DNA of 64,000 nucleotides from Qipengyuania sp. YIM B01966 (GTDB lineage Bacteria; Pseudomonadota; Alphaproteobacteria; Sphingomonadales; Sphingomonadaceae): the NCBI RefSeq assembly GCF_016461955.1, contig NZ_JADMNM010000010.1:18039-82038 (forward strand), in the 5' to 3' direction. This document shows, piece after piece, positions 33,002 through 41,493 of the stretch. Both the position numbers and the translations under genes were made by a program. Numbering within the stretch: the stretch's first letter is position 1; each line of letters starts with the position of its first letter. Below the pieces are notes generated by a model. The model saw nothing but the letters and a program-made list of their open reading frames with translations, did not search any database and was not told where the DNA came from.

Positions 33002-34102
33002 ATGGATGCGCCCCTGCACAGCCCGGTCTATCGCCTGCCCGCGCCGCTGCCGCTCGATAGCGGGCGCGTGCTCGATGGCGCCGTCATTGCGTATCGCACT
33101 TATGGCGAGCTGAACACGGCGCGCGATAACGCCATCCTCGTGTGCCATGCGCTGACGGGCGACCAGTATCTTGCCGACCCGCATCCGCTGACCGGGAAGC
33201 CCGGCTGGTGGACCCGGATGGTCGGGCCGGGCCTGCCGATCGATATAGCCCGCTATCACGTGATTTGCGCCAATGTCATCGGCAGCTGCATGGGTTCGAC
33301 CGGGCCAGCGAGCATCGCGCCAGCAAGCGGGCAGCCCTACGGGCTCGACTTTCCGGTGATCACCATCCGCGACATGGTCCGCGCGCTGGTTGCGCTGCTG
33401 GACGGGTTGGGGATCGCGCGCCTGCACGCGGTGGTCGGCGGATCGATGGGCGGGATGCAGGCGCTGAGCCTTGCCGCCAATTTTCCGACGCGGGCCGCGC
33501 GGGTGCTGGCGATTGCCACCACGGCGCGCCATTCGGCGCAGAACATCGCCTTCCATGAAGTCGGGCGGCAGGCGATCATGGCCGATCCGGCCTGGGCGGG
33601 CGGCGCCTATTACGCCGCCGGCCGCGCGCCCGATGCCGGGCTCGGCGTGGCGCGGATGGCAGCGCACATCACCTATCTGTCGGAAGACGGGTTGACCGAC
33701 AAGTTCGGCCGCCGCCTGCAGGACCGCGATGCCAAGACCTTCGGCTTCGATGCGGACTTTCAGGTCGAAAGCTATCTGCGCCATCAGGGTAGCGGCTTCA
33801 CCCGCCGGTTCGATGCCAATTCGTACCTCTATATCACCCGGGCGATGGATTATTTCGATCTCGCCGAGGAACATGGCGGGCGGCTGGCGGATGCCTTTGT
33901 CGGCTGCGACGCGCGGTTCTGCCTCGTCAGTTTCGACAGCGACTGGCTGTATCCGACGGCCGAATCGCGGCACATCGCGCACGCGCTCAACGCTGCCGGG
34001 GCGCCGGTCAGCTTCGTCGAGCTGAGCGCACCGTTCGGACATGACAGCTTCCTGCTCGACGTACCGGCGCTTGATCGGGTGGTGGCGGGGTTCCTCGGAT
34101 GA
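33002..34102 (+). CDS. metX: Homoserine O-acetyltransferase
   Basis: 366 residues. MetX makes O-acyl-L-homoserine from homoserine and acyl-CoA, the first committed step to methionine. Alpha/beta hydrolase fold: [12 protein letters not shown], the nucleophile Ser148 in [12 protein letters not shown], the catalytic Asp in SFDSDWLYP and His in [12 protein letters not shown] 33002 is chosen over TTG 32954 because the GGGAG site precedes it. The stop overlaps metW as ATGA. Some MetX-like enzymes use succinyl-CoA; the donor cannot be settled here. Confidence 0.95.
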   Translation: MDAPLHSPVYRLPAPLPLDSGRVLDGAVIAYRTYGELNTARDNAILVCHALTGDQYLADPHPLTGKPGWWTRMVGPGLPIDIARYHVICANVIGSCMGSTGPASIAPASGQPYGLDFPVITIRDMVRALVALLDGLGIARLHAVVGGSMGGMQALSLAANFPTRAARVLAIATTARHSAQNIAFHEVGRQAIMADPAWAGGAYYAAGRAPDAGLGVARMAAHITYLSEDGLTDKFGRRLQDRDAKTFGFDADFQVESYLRHQGSGFTRRFDANSYLYITRAMDYFDLAEEHGGRLADAFVGCDARFCLVSFDSDWLYPTAESRHIAHALNAAGAPVSFVELSAPFGHDSFLLDVPALDRVVAGFLG

Positions 34103-34686
34103 GCGCGGCGCTGCGCCCGGATCTCGCCATCATTGCCGCACAGATCGCGCCGGGCGCGCGGGTGCTCGACATCGGCTGCGGCGATGGGGCGCTGATGGCG
34201 GCGCTGGGTGCGCGCGGGGTCGATGCGCGGGGGATGGAGCTAGACGGGGCCTGCGTCGAACGCTGCGTCGCGCGTGGGTTGTCGGTGATGCAGGGCGATG
34301 CCGACCGCGACCTTGCCGATTATGGCGATGGGGCGTTCGATTACGCTATCCTGTCGCAGGCCTTGCAGACCATGCACCGCCCGGCCGATGTGGTCGAACA
34401 ATTGCTCCGCATTGGCAAGCGGGCCTTCGTCAGCTTCCCGAATTTCGCCCATTGGCGCGTGCGGGCGAGCTTGCTGTGGAGCGGGCGGATGCCGGTGACG
34501 CGGCTGCTACCCGTGGCGTGGTACGAGACGCCCAATATCCACCATGTCACCGTGCGCGATTTCCGTGCCTTTGCCGCCCAAAGGGGCATCCGGGTCGAAC
34601 AGGCCTGGTTCCTCAGCGGCGACCGGCTGACCAGCCCGGCGGCGGCGGGCTGGCGGGCCGAGCACGCGGTGTTCCTGCTCGGTTGA
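34099..34686 (+). CDS. metW: Methionine biosynthesis protein MetW
   Basis: 195 residues. A SAM-dependent methyltransferase fold with motif [17 protein letters not shown], followed by [16 protein letters not shown] and [20 protein letters not shown], the MetW signature. MetW partners MetX in many proteobacteria and is needed for full homoserine acyltransferase function. It is coupled to metX by a four-base overlap and convergent with the sigma factor gene, 21 bases away. Confidence 0.95.
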   Translation: MSAALRPDLAIIAAQIAPGARVLDIGCGDGALMAALGARGVDARGMELDGACVERCVARGLSVMQGDADRDLADYGDGAFDYAILSQALQTMHRPADVVEQLLRIGKRAFVSFPNFAHWRVRASLLWSGRMPVTRLLPVAWYETPNIHHVTVRDFRAFAAQRGIRVEQAWFLSGDRLTSPAAAGWRAEHAVFLLG

Positions 34687-34707
34687 ACAACAGTCCGGTC
34701 TGGCCGC

Positions 34708-35577
34708 TCAGGCGTGGCCGGCGACCGGCCCTTCGGCGACCAGCTGGAAACGCGGATCGCGCTGCGACAGCCCGGCCATGCCGCGCGCCGCGCGCCGGCT
34801 GATCTGGCGGATCCGTTCGCGGGTAAGCCCGGTATCGGACGAGATCTGGTACTGGCTGTCCTGTTCGAACAGGGTCCGCACCACGATCAGCCGGTCGCGT
34901 TCGAGCCGTTCCTCCAGCCGCTCGATCTCGCGCGGATCGATGAAGGCGTTGCCGGCGCGAAAGCCCACCGGCAGGTCGGGCCGCTGCTCGCGCACCAGCG
35001 CCTTGCACGGCCGCGCGCGTTTCTTGAGCTGCTTCATCGCGGCGGCGCGGTCTTCGGCGATATAGGCATCGATCAGCGCCGCCGTGGCCGAGCGCGCGAG
35101 ATAGGCGCTGGCGCCGGCTTCAGCCATGTCGAGCGCGCCTTCATCCTCCAGCGTGTCCTCGATCGTGGTGCTGCCCTCGCCGCTGTCGCCGCCGACCAGC
35201 GTGCTGAGCGAAATGGTGCTGGCCGCGACCTTGCGGGCGGAGGGGCGCTGATCGGCCATCAGGCGGAAGCGCAGGCCCTGCAGTTCGCCGCGCAGCTGCC
35301 AGTTGATATGGGTGGTGAACTTGGCCTTCTCCGGATCGTAGCTGGCGAGCGCGGTATGGACCGCGATGGCGCAGACCTGTTCGGCATCGTCCCAGTGGTC
35401 GGCCAAGCCGTATTGGCGGATGAAATGGCGGATGCGCGGCGCGATCAGGGTCAGGATACCGCTGAACAGCCGGTCATATTCGGCGCGTTGCCGGGCGCCG
35501 GGCGCATCGCCCGCAGCGGCGCGGTTGGCCAGCGCGGCCAGCACCAGCTCCTCCAGTTTGCGCGTGGTCTTGGACAT
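34708..35577 (-). CDS. Sigma-70 family RNA polymerase sigma factor, two-domain
   Basis: 289 residues. Region 2 is at about 40-120 (EQVCAIAVHTALASYDP, FTTHINWQLRGELQGLRFR, the last part being region 2.4). Region 4 is near 225-270 (YQISSDTGLTRERIRQISRR, a helix-turn-helix). Between them are about 100 residues without a recognisable region 3, including an acidic part (IEDTLEDEGALDM) and a basic part (KQLKKRARPC). It is not the housekeeping sigma factor and does not look like EcfG or RpoH. No anti-sigma gene is adjacent. Its leader can fold into a hairpin (35596-35615). Confidence 0.85.
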   Translation of the reverse strand: MSKTTRKLEELVLAALANRAAAGDAPGARQRAEYDRLFSGILTLIAPRIRHFIRQYGLADHWDDAEQVCAIAVHTALASYDPEKAKFTTHINWQLRGELQGLRFRLMADQRPSARKVAASTISLSTLVGGDSGEGSTTIEDTLEDEGALDMAEAGASAYLARSATAALIDAYIAEDRAAAMKQLKKRARPCKALVREQRPDLPVGFRAGNAFIDPREIERLEERLERDRLIVVRTLFEQDSQYQISSDTGLTRERIRQISRRAARGMAGLSQRDPRFQLVAEGPVAGHA

Positions 35578-35595
35578 TTTTCGAACCCCCGTCAG

Positions 35596-35615
35596 GACAC
35601 GTCCCGTCGCGTGTC
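35596..35615 (-). promoter_or_regulatory. Hairpin in the leader of the sigma factor gene
   Basis: Arms GACACG and CGTGTC around an eight-base loop, extended by CCCC/GGGG pairing outside, about 20 bases before the sigma factor ATG at 35577. It could form in the mRNA leader near the ribosome site and affect translation. This is a sequence observation only. Confidence 0.4.
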
Positions 35616-35661
35616 GAAGGGGAGAATGCGGCGGTTATGGGTAAGACCTCTTTGCCCAAGG

Positions 35662-35702
35662 CCCCCGTGCTTTTGCGTAAGGGGTAATACGCAGCACGGG
35701 GG
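35662..35702 (-). terminator. Long hairpin after the transglycosylase gene
   Basis: On the minus strand, directly after the stop codon at 35703, CCCCCGTGC-TGCGTA pairs with TACGCA and, after a three-base bulge, GCACGGGGG: 15 base pairs with an eight-base loop. No U-run follows, so it may end transcription inefficiently or protect the 3' end. It separates the transglycosylase gene from the sigma factor gene on the same strand. Confidence 0.55.
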
Positions 35703-36686
35703 TCAGAGTGCGTAGCGGTCGGGGCGGATCTTGCGCGTGATATAACTGCCCAGCCATTCTCGGTGCGCCGCCGCCGCGCTGCCGCTGGCGGCAATCCGCC
35801 GCGCGGCCGCATCGCTGCCGATCTGCGCCGCCAGCAGCACCCGCGCGCGCCCTTCGCCGATCCCGCCGCGCAGGAAGGTAAGCGCATCGCCCAGGCCGAG
35901 ATGATGCGCCAGATAGGCCGCGCGCGCCTGCCCTTCCTCGCCCGCGCCGATCGCGGCACCCGACCGCGCCAGCCGGTCGAGATTGCCGCGCGCGAAATCG
36001 GCAATGCTCTCGATCGAGGCCACCGGATCATAACGCATCGCCAGCACCCGTGCGCGCGCCTGTGGCAGCACGCGCCCCGCGCCATCGGTCAGCCCCGCCT
36101 CGCGCACGCGCTGGGCCAGCCAACTGCCCGGACGCGCGGCGAGGTCGAGCCAGGTGCCGGCGAGAAACTGTCCCAGCCCCGCCGCGCTCGAGCGGGGGTT
36201 GCGCGAATGGGTGTTCCAGCGCCCGTCGGGGTGCTTGCCGGCCTCGGCATCGATAATCGCCGCCAGCGCGGATGGGGCGAGCCCGGTGCGCTCGGCCGCA
36301 GCATTGAGCGCCGGCGCCAGCGCCGCATTCGGCCCCAGACCGGCGCCGGCGACAGAGGGTGGGGTGGACGTCGCAGCGGACACGGCAGCGAGCGGCACGA
36401 GCGGCACGGGCGGCGGCGTTTCCGGCTCCTGCGGAACAGGCGGCGACGACAGCGCCGCGATCATCGGCCCGCCAACCGCGCAGCTGTGGCGGCAATCCTG
36501 CCCCCCAAAACCGAGCAGATCGGCGGCCTGCGCCCTGCTGCCGGCCCGATCCCCCTCATCATCGCCCAGCGCCGCCTGCCACAGGCGCTGGCTCATCTCG
36601 CTGCGGGCCTGCGCATAGATCAGCTGCGCGCGCTGCGCGGGGCTAAGGCCGGCCGCCACATCGCGCTGTGTGACCGCGCCGCTCAT
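35703..36686 (-). CDS. Lytic transglycosylase-like (SLT) protein
   Basis: 327 residues from ATG 36686 (MSGAVTQRDVAAGLSPAQRA). A Pro/Val-rich linker (PPVPQEPETPPPVPLVPLAA) is followed by a goose-lysozyme-type SLT region: SALAAIIDAEAGKHPDGRW with the likely catalytic Glu, then NPRSSAAGLGQFLAGTWLDL. The C-terminus is helical. No signal peptide is visible, which is unusual for a wall enzyme. Such cytosolic-looking SLT proteins can be exported by flagellar or phage-like routes, but no such genes are nearby. It is 28 bases downstream of the next entry and probably co-transcribed with it. Confidence 0.75.
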   Translation of the reverse strand: MSGAVTQRDVAAGLSPAQRAQLIYAQARSEMSQRLWQAALGDDEGDRAGSRAQAADLLGFGGQDCRHSCAVGGPMIAALSSPPVPQEPETPPPVPLVPLAAVSAATSTPPSVAGAGLGPNAALAPALNAAAERTGLAPSALAAIIDAEAGKHPDGRWNTHSRNPRSSAAGLGQFLAGTWLDLAARPGSWLAQRVREAGLTDGAGRVLPQARARVLAMRYDPVASIESIADFARGNLDRLARSGAAIGAGEEGQARAAYLAHHLGLGDALTFLRGGIGEGRARVLLAAQIGSDAAARRIAASGSAAAAHREWLGSYITRKIRPDRYAL

Positions 36687-36714
36687 GCTGCGCGCCCCGA
36701 AAGCGCCGCACCAG

Positions 36715-37149
36715 CTATCGTCGCGCGGATAAACTGCGCCCCGCCCAATCGTCAGCCCGTGTTTGCTCACGCCGGTCAGCGGCGCGGCGGAGCTCGGCGC
36801 GGTAGCGTTCCGCCGCTTGGGCCAGCGCATGATGTTCGCCAAGCAGTTCGGCTGCGGCGCGGCGGGTGGCCGCTTCGCGCCGTTCGGCCGCGTCCACCTC
36901 CCGCGCCAGCGCCGTCCGGCGCGCGCGGCAGAGTTGGCGGAAACCATCAGCGGGCAGCGCGCCGTCATCCAGGGCGCAGGGTCGCAACAGCTCGGCGCGA
37001 TAGGTGCCGGCCAGTTCGGCAAGCTCGGCCTGCAAACGCATACACTCGGCGCTTTCCGCCCCAGCCGCGCACGCAGTGCCGAACTGCCGCCCACGCGCGG
37101 TGCGTATCAGGTCAAGGTGTGCGGCGAGCGGGCTGTCAGAAGCGAACAT
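36715..37149 (-). CDS. Predicted coiled-coil protein
   Basis: 144 residues, Ala/Arg/Glu-rich and almost wholly helical (RLQAELAELAGTYRAELLRP; then long runs of A, E and R with heptad-like spacing). It has two Cys in the first half. No family recognised. It starts MFASDSPLAAHLDLIRTARG and has a weak ribosome site. Its position immediately upstream of the SLT gene on the same strand, and 44 bases after nrdB, is the main support for it being real. Confidence 0.5.
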   Translation of the reverse strand: MFASDSPLAAHLDLIRTARGRQFGTACAAGAESAECMRLQAELAELAGTYRAELLRPCALDDGALPADGFRQLCRARRTALAREVDAAERREAATRRAAAELLGEHHALAQAAERYRAELRRAADRREQTRADDWAGRSLSARR

Positions 37150-37193
37150 AACGAGATCTTCTGGTCCCTGTCCGCCGTGGCGTCAACCTTATC

Positions 37194-38261
37194 TCACTCC
37201 GCCGCCACGCCCTTGGCTTCGAACATGTCCGGCTCGCCCGCATCGGCGCCGGCCTCGTTGGCTGGCTCGACCTCGCCCCGGCGGGCGGACTGGCGCTTGT
37301 CGAAGCTGGCCCAGACGTCCTGCCAATTGCCCTTGGTCGCGCCTTTCGAATATTCGGTCGCGCGGGTTTCGAAGAAGTTGGCGTGCTCCACTCCGTTCAG
37401 CAGCGGGGTCAGCCAGGGCAGCGGGTGGTCCTCGATCAGGAACTGCTTGGGCAGACCCAATTGCTCCAGCCGCCAATCAGCGATGTAGCGGATATAGCGC
37501 TTGATCTCGCCCGCGGTCATGCCGGGGACGGGGCCGTCCTCGAAGGCGAGGTCGATGAAGGCATCTTCCAGCCGCACCGTCTTCATGCAGCAATCGATGA
37601 TATCCTCGCGCACCGTCTTGGTCAGGCAGTCGCGTTCCGTGACGAAGGCGTGGAACAGGCGGGTGATGCCTTCGCAATGGAGGCTCTCGTCGCGCACGCT
37701 CCAGCTGACGATCTGCCCCATCCCCTTCATCTTGTTGAAGCGCGGGAAGTTCATCAGCATGGCGAAGCTGGCGAACAGTTGCAGCCCTTCGGTAAAGCCG
37801 CCGAACATCGCCAGCGTGCGGGCAATATCCTCGTCGCTGTCGACGCCGAATTGCTGCAGATAATCGTGCTTGGCCTTCATCTCCTCATATTCGAGGAACA
37901 TGCCATATTCGCTTTCGGGCATCCCGATCGTGTCGAGCAGGTGCGAATAGGCGGCGATGTGGACCGTTTCCATGTTGCTGAACGCGGCCAGCATCATCTT
38001 GACCTCGGTCGGCTTGAACACGCGGCCGTATTTCTCGTGGTAGCAATCCTGCACCTCGACATCGGCCTGGGTGAAGAAACGGAAGATCTGCGTCAGCAGG
38101 TTGCGTTCGTGCGCCGAAAGGTTCTGCGCCCAGTCGCGGCAATCCTCGCCCAGCGGCACCTCTTCGGGCATCCAATGGATCTGCTGCTGGCGCTTCCAGA
38201 AATCGTAGGCCCACGGATATTCGAAGGGCTTGTAGGTCTTGCGGGCTTCGAGCAACGACAT
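37194..38261 (-). CDS. nrdB: Ribonucleotide reductase class Ia, beta subunit
   Basis: 355 residues. NrdB holds the di-iron tyrosyl radical that starts ribonucleotide reduction in NrdA. Ligand pattern: Asp in QADVEVQDC, Glu and His in NMETVHIAAYSHLL with the radical Tyr, and Glu/His in VRDESLHCEG. It begins directly with the catalytic domain; there is no N-terminal ATP-cone. GGAG precedes the ATG by seven bases. nrdA is encoded 1.2 kb upstream on the same strand with two unrelated genes between, so the subunits have separate transcription units. Confidence 0.96.
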   Translation of the reverse strand: MSLLEARKTYKPFEYPWAYDFWKRQQQIHWMPEEVPLGEDCRDWAQNLSAHERNLLTQIFRFFTQADVEVQDCYHEKYGRVFKPTEVKMMLAAFSNMETVHIAAYSHLLDTIGMPESEYGMFLEYEEMKAKHDYLQQFGVDSDEDIARTLAMFGGFTEGLQLFASFAMLMNFPRFNKMKGMGQIVSWSVRDESLHCEGITRLFHAFVTERDCLTKTVREDIIDCCMKTVRLEDAFIDLAFEDGPVPGMTAGEIKRYIRYIADWRLEQLGLPKQFLIEDHPLPWLTPLLNGVEHANFFETRATEYSKGATKGNWQDVWASFDKRQSARRGEVEPANEAGADAGEPDMFEAKGVAAE

Positions 38262-38305
38262 CTTGTGTCTCCGTGGGCGTGATCGCGAACCTCCACTATA
38301 CGGAA

Positions 38306-38319
38306 AATCGCCGGCGATT
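38306..38319. promoter_or_regulatory. Perfect 14-base palindrome upstream of nrdB
   Basis: AATCGCCGGCGATT is a perfect palindrome about 45 bases before the nrdB ATG. On the minus strand it lies immediately upstream of TATAGT (38295-38300), a good -10 element, so it would cover the -35 position. It could be a repressor site for nrdB. A TTATCCCCC 9-mer resembling a DnaA box lies at 38345-38353. Confidence 0.45.
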
Positions 38320-38384
38320 CGATAGCGAAGTGGGGCGAGGAAGTGGGGGATAAAGCGCGAACATTGGGGGCCGGCGCGATCGGC

Positions 38385-38410
38385 GGAACGGGGGCGGGGC
38401 CCGGTGCGTT
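38385..38410 (+). promoter_or_regulatory. EcfG-type general stress promoter
   Basis: GGAAC (38385-38389), 17 bases, CGTT (38407-38410): an exact match to the alphaproteobacterial general stress consensus. Transcription would start near 38417, just before the AGGAGA ribosome site (38421-38426) of the small gene at 38438. The spacing of all elements is consistent. Confidence 0.75.
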
Positions 38411-38437
38411 GTCGCCCCAGAGGAGAGCGACACCGCG

Positions 38438-38770
38438 ATGACCATGCCCGACCCCCACCCTGCCGAAATCTCGGGCGAGGACGCCCCGCTGGAAAACACC
38501 GCCGAGCCGACGCCGGCGGTCAAAATCGCGGCGACGGGCACTGACCGCGAGCTGGCAGGGGCCGATCGCACGCCCGCATCACCGCAGCGCCAGCCGCCGC
38601 CCGAACGGCCACGCCCGTCCCTGGCAACCCGCCCGGACCGGACCGGGCCGGCGCCCGCCGCTGATGAGGCTGCACCCCTGGACAAGAACAGCCCCGCCCC
38701 CGCGCCGCGCCCGGTCGATGGCGGGCAACTCGACGAACCGCAGGAAGGCGAAGGCCGCCAGATGGACTAG
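38438..38770 (+). CDS. Small disordered Pro/Ala/Asp-rich protein
   Basis: 110 residues with no hydrophobic segment, no Cys, and many Pro, Ala, Asp, Glu and Arg residues (for example ERPRPSLATRPDRTGPAPAA). It is predicted to be unstructured. No family recognised. Reality is supported by the exact stress promoter at 38385, by AGGAGA upstream of the ATG, and by the gene fitting neatly between nrdB and a convergent membrane protein. The second in-frame ATG at 38444 is an alternative start. A GC-rich hairpin (38775-38795) follows the stop codon. Confidence 0.6.
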   Translation: MTMPDPHPAEISGEDAPLENTAEPTPAVKIAATGTDRELAGADRTPASPQRQPPPERPRPSLATRPDRTGPAPAADEAAPLDKNSPAPAPRPVDGGQLDEPQEGEGRQMD

Positions 38771-38797
38771 GCGGCGCGCCGGCCGCCCCGGCGCGGA

Positions 38798-39331
38798 TTA
38801 CTGGCGGGTCTGGTTACCCGGGATTTCGCCCGGCCTGGGCGGCACCCCGGGCTGCGCTGCGGGCGCCGCCGGCTCACCCGGGGCAGCCCGCTCTTCAAGC
38901 GCCTTGACCGCGCCGGCAGGTTGCGGCTTTTCGCCAGTGACCACCGACCCGGCCTGCGTGCCGGCGGCCGCGCGCGGATCGCCGCCGCCCGGCGCAACGC
39001 CTTCGCCGCCATCGACCGGCAGCGGGGTCACTTCGGCGGGCGCGCCGTCGAGCGCCGGGTCGCGCTTGAACACCATGCCCGCAAGACCCAGCGTCGATAC
39101 GACCAGCCCGATAATCCCCAGCACGTGCAGCGCGAGCGAGGCCCACATCGTGGTGTGGCTGGCGCCGTGCCCTTCGGACCGGCGGTCGACAATCACCTCG
39201 CCATCATGCGCATCGCGCCGGCGCTTGCCGAACATTTCCGCGAGCGTCGGGATGTTGGTGATCAGATGCCCCGCCGTCCCGAGGAACAGCAATGCCGAAA
39301 TCAGCATCACCCAGATAAACGGATTTCCCAT
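38798..39331 (-). CDS. Small membrane protein with Pro/Gly-rich tail
   Basis: 177 residues. Two predicted helices: residues 4-24 (PFIWVMLISALLFLGTAGHL) and about 62-86 (MWASLALHVLGIIGLVVSTL). A charged loop lies between them (KRRRDAHDGEVIVDRRSEGH). The last 80 residues are Pro/Gly/Ala-rich and probably disordered, ending PGNQTRQ. No family recognised. It lies downstream of nrdA on the same strand, 116 bases away. Confidence 0.65.
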   Translation of the reverse strand: MGNPFIWVMLISALLFLGTAGHLITNIPTLAEMFGKRRRDAHDGEVIVDRRSEGHGASHTTMWASLALHVLGIIGLVVSTLGLAGMVFKRDPALDGAPAEVTPLPVDGGEGVAPGGGDPRAAAGTQAGSVVTGEKPQPAGAVKALEERAAPGEPAAPAAQPGVPPRPGEIPGNQTRQ

Positions 39332-39447
39332 GCCAACTGCCCCTTCAAAACCCTGCCCGGCGCGGATGCTCCCCGCCCTTGCCCTATCTCATGCCAGAAC
39401 CGCAAAGCCCTGTCTTTGATCCAGCGCATGATCGGGCGAGGCGGCCC

Positions 39448-41493
39448 TCACTGGCAGCTCAGACATTCCTCGTAATCGGTTTCGCCGCCCACCGGGGCGA
39501 CCTCGATGCGCGGGGCGTCGGAGGTGTTGTCGGCTTCGACCCCGCCGGCGAACCCGGCGCGCTGGACCGATTTCGAGCGCAGGTAATAGAGCGACTTGAT
39601 GCCCTTCTCCCACGCCTGGAAGTGCAGCATCATCAGATCCCATTTGTCGACATCGGCGGGGATGAACAGGTTCAAACTCTGCGCCTGGTCGATGAACGGC
39701 GCGCGGTCGGCGGCGAATTCGAGCAGATAACGCTGATCGATCTCGAAGCTGGTCTTGAACACCGCCTTTTCCTCGGCCGTCAGGAAATCGAGGTGCTGGA
39801 CCGAGCCGCCCTTCTCGAGGATCGAGTTCCACACATTGGTCGAATCCTTGCTCTTCGCAGCGAGCAGCTTTTCGAGATAGGGGTTCTTGACCACGAAGCT
39901 GCCCGACAGCGTCTTGTGGGTGTAGATATTGGCCGGGATCGGCTCGATGCAGGCGCTGGTGCCGCCGGCGATGATCGAGATCGAGGCGGTCGGCGCGATC
40001 GCCATCTTGCACGAAAACCGCTCCATCGCGCCCATGTCCTCGGCATCGGGGCAGGGGCCGCGTTCATTCGCCAGCACCATCGAAGCTTCGTTTGCCGCGG
40101 TGCTGATGTGCTTGAACATCTTGAGGTTCCACACCTTGGCCATGGCGCTTTCCATCGGCAGGCCCTTGGCCTGGAGGAAGGAGTGGTAGCCCATCACGCC
40201 CAATCCGACCGACCGTTCGCGCGCGGCGCTATACTTGGCCCGCGCCATCTCGTCGGGCGCGCGATCGATATAATCCTGCAGGACATTGTCGAGGAAGCGC
40301 ATGACGTCCTCGATAAAGGCCTTGTCGCCGGCCCATTCGTCCCAGGTTTCGAGGTTGAGCGAGGACAGGCAGCACACCGCCGTGCGGTCATTGCCGAGAT
40401 GGTCGCGACCCGTCGGCAGGGTGATCTCGCTGCACAGGTTCGAGGTCGAAACCTTGAGCCCCAGATCGCGGTGATGCTTGGGCATCATCCGGTTCACCGT
40501 GTCGGAGAAGACGATATAGGGCTCGCCGGTGGCAAGGCGGGTTTCGACCAGCTTCTGGAACAGGCTGCGGGCATCGACCTCGCCGCGCACGCTGCCATCG
40601 CGGGGGCTGCGCAGCGCGAATTTGGCGCCATTGCGGACCGCTTCCATGAATTCGTCCGTCAGCAGCACGCCGTGATGGAGGTTCAGCGCCTTGCGGTTGA
40701 AATCGCCGCTGGGTTTGCGGATTTCGAGGAACTCCTCGATTTCCGGATGGCTGATGTCGAGATAGCAGGCGGCCGATCCGCGCCGCAGCGAGCCCTGGCT
40801 GATCGCCAGCGTCAGGCTGTCCATCACCCGCACGAAGGGGATGATGCCGCTGGTCTTGCCGTTCAGGCCAACCGGCTCGCCAATCCCGCGGACATAGCCC
40901 CAATAGGTGCCGATCCCGCCGCCGCGGCTGGCAAGCCAGACATTCTCGTTCCAGGTGCCGACAATCCCCTCGAGGCTGTCATCGACCGAATTAAGATAGC
41001 ACGAAATCGGCAGGCCCCGCCCGGTCCCGCCATTCGACAGCACCGGGGTTGCCGGCATGAACCACAGCCGGCTGATATAGTCGTACAGCCGCTGGGCATG
41101 ATCCTGATCGTCGGCATAGGCATCGGCCACGCGGGCGAACAGATCCTGATAGCCTTCGCCCGGCAGGAGATAGCGATCATCGAGCGTCGCCTTGCCGAAA
41201 TCGGTCAGCAGCGCGTCGCGGCTGGCATCGATGACAATGGTGAAGCGGCGATCGTTGACCTTCCTGGAATCGCTTTCGGCCGGGGCGACAGAAGCTGCCG
41301 CCGCCAGTGCCGCACCGGCCAGCGCGGCGGCGCCATCGGCGGTTACCAGCGCTTCGCTACCCTTGTCGCTGCGGTCCATCGTCATCGCGCTCGTCCTTGC
41401 CATGTCAGGGGCCCGCTCAGGCGCGGTGGTGGCGGCGGCTGTATCGTCATGATCAAGATGCATCGCCGTCTGGTCCCCGGTTCTCAATTCCAT
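39448..41493 (-). CDS. nrdA: Ribonucleotide reductase class Ia, alpha subunit
   Basis: 681 residues from ATG 41493 (a GTG two codons earlier is also open). NrdA reduces NDPs to dNDPs. Active-site cysteines are present: LPISCYLNS, STSNLCSEITLP and TAVCCLSSLNL, plus the C-terminal pair ECLSCQ. The first 75 residues are Ala/Asp/Thr-rich and look disordered (TMDRSDKGSEALVTADGAAA), where E. coli NrdA has an ATP-cone; the catalytic domain starts near DRRFTIVID. So overall dATP control by an ATP-cone appears to be absent. The gene has a long 454-base upstream region. Confidence 0.95.
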   Translation of the reverse strand: MELRTGDQTAMHLDHDDTAAATTAPERAPDMARTSAMTMDRSDKGSEALVTADGAAALAGAALAAAASVAPAESDSRKVNDRRFTIVIDASRDALLTDFGKATLDDRYLLPGEGYQDLFARVADAYADDQDHAQRLYDYISRLWFMPATPVLSNGGTGRGLPISCYLNSVDDSLEGIVGTWNENVWLASRGGGIGTYWGYVRGIGEPVGLNGKTSGIIPFVRVMDSLTLAISQGSLRRGSAACYLDISHPEIEEFLEIRKPSGDFNRKALNLHHGVLLTDEFMEAVRNGAKFALRSPRDGSVRGEVDARSLFQKLVETRLATGEPYIVFSDTVNRMMPKHHRDLGLKVSTSNLCSEITLPTGRDHLGNDRTAVCCLSSLNLETWDEWAGDKAFIEDVMRFLDNVLQDYIDRAPDEMARAKYSAARERSVGLGVMGYHSFLQAKGLPMESAMAKVWNLKMFKHISTAANEASMVLANERGPCPDAEDMGAMERFSCKMAIAPTASISIIAGGTSACIEPIPANIYTHKTLSGSFVVKNPYLEKLLAAKSKDSTNVWNSILEKGGSVQHLDFLTAEEKAVFKTSFEIDQRYLLEFAADRAPFIDQAQSLNLFIPADVDKWDLMMLHFQAWEKGIKSLYYLRSKSVQRAGFAGGVEADNTSDAPRIEVAPVGGETDYEECLSCQ

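Noticed and set aside
32933..34042. Upstream extension of the hisC frame through metX
   Set aside because: HisC starts at 32932 by homology; the extension is antisense to metX.
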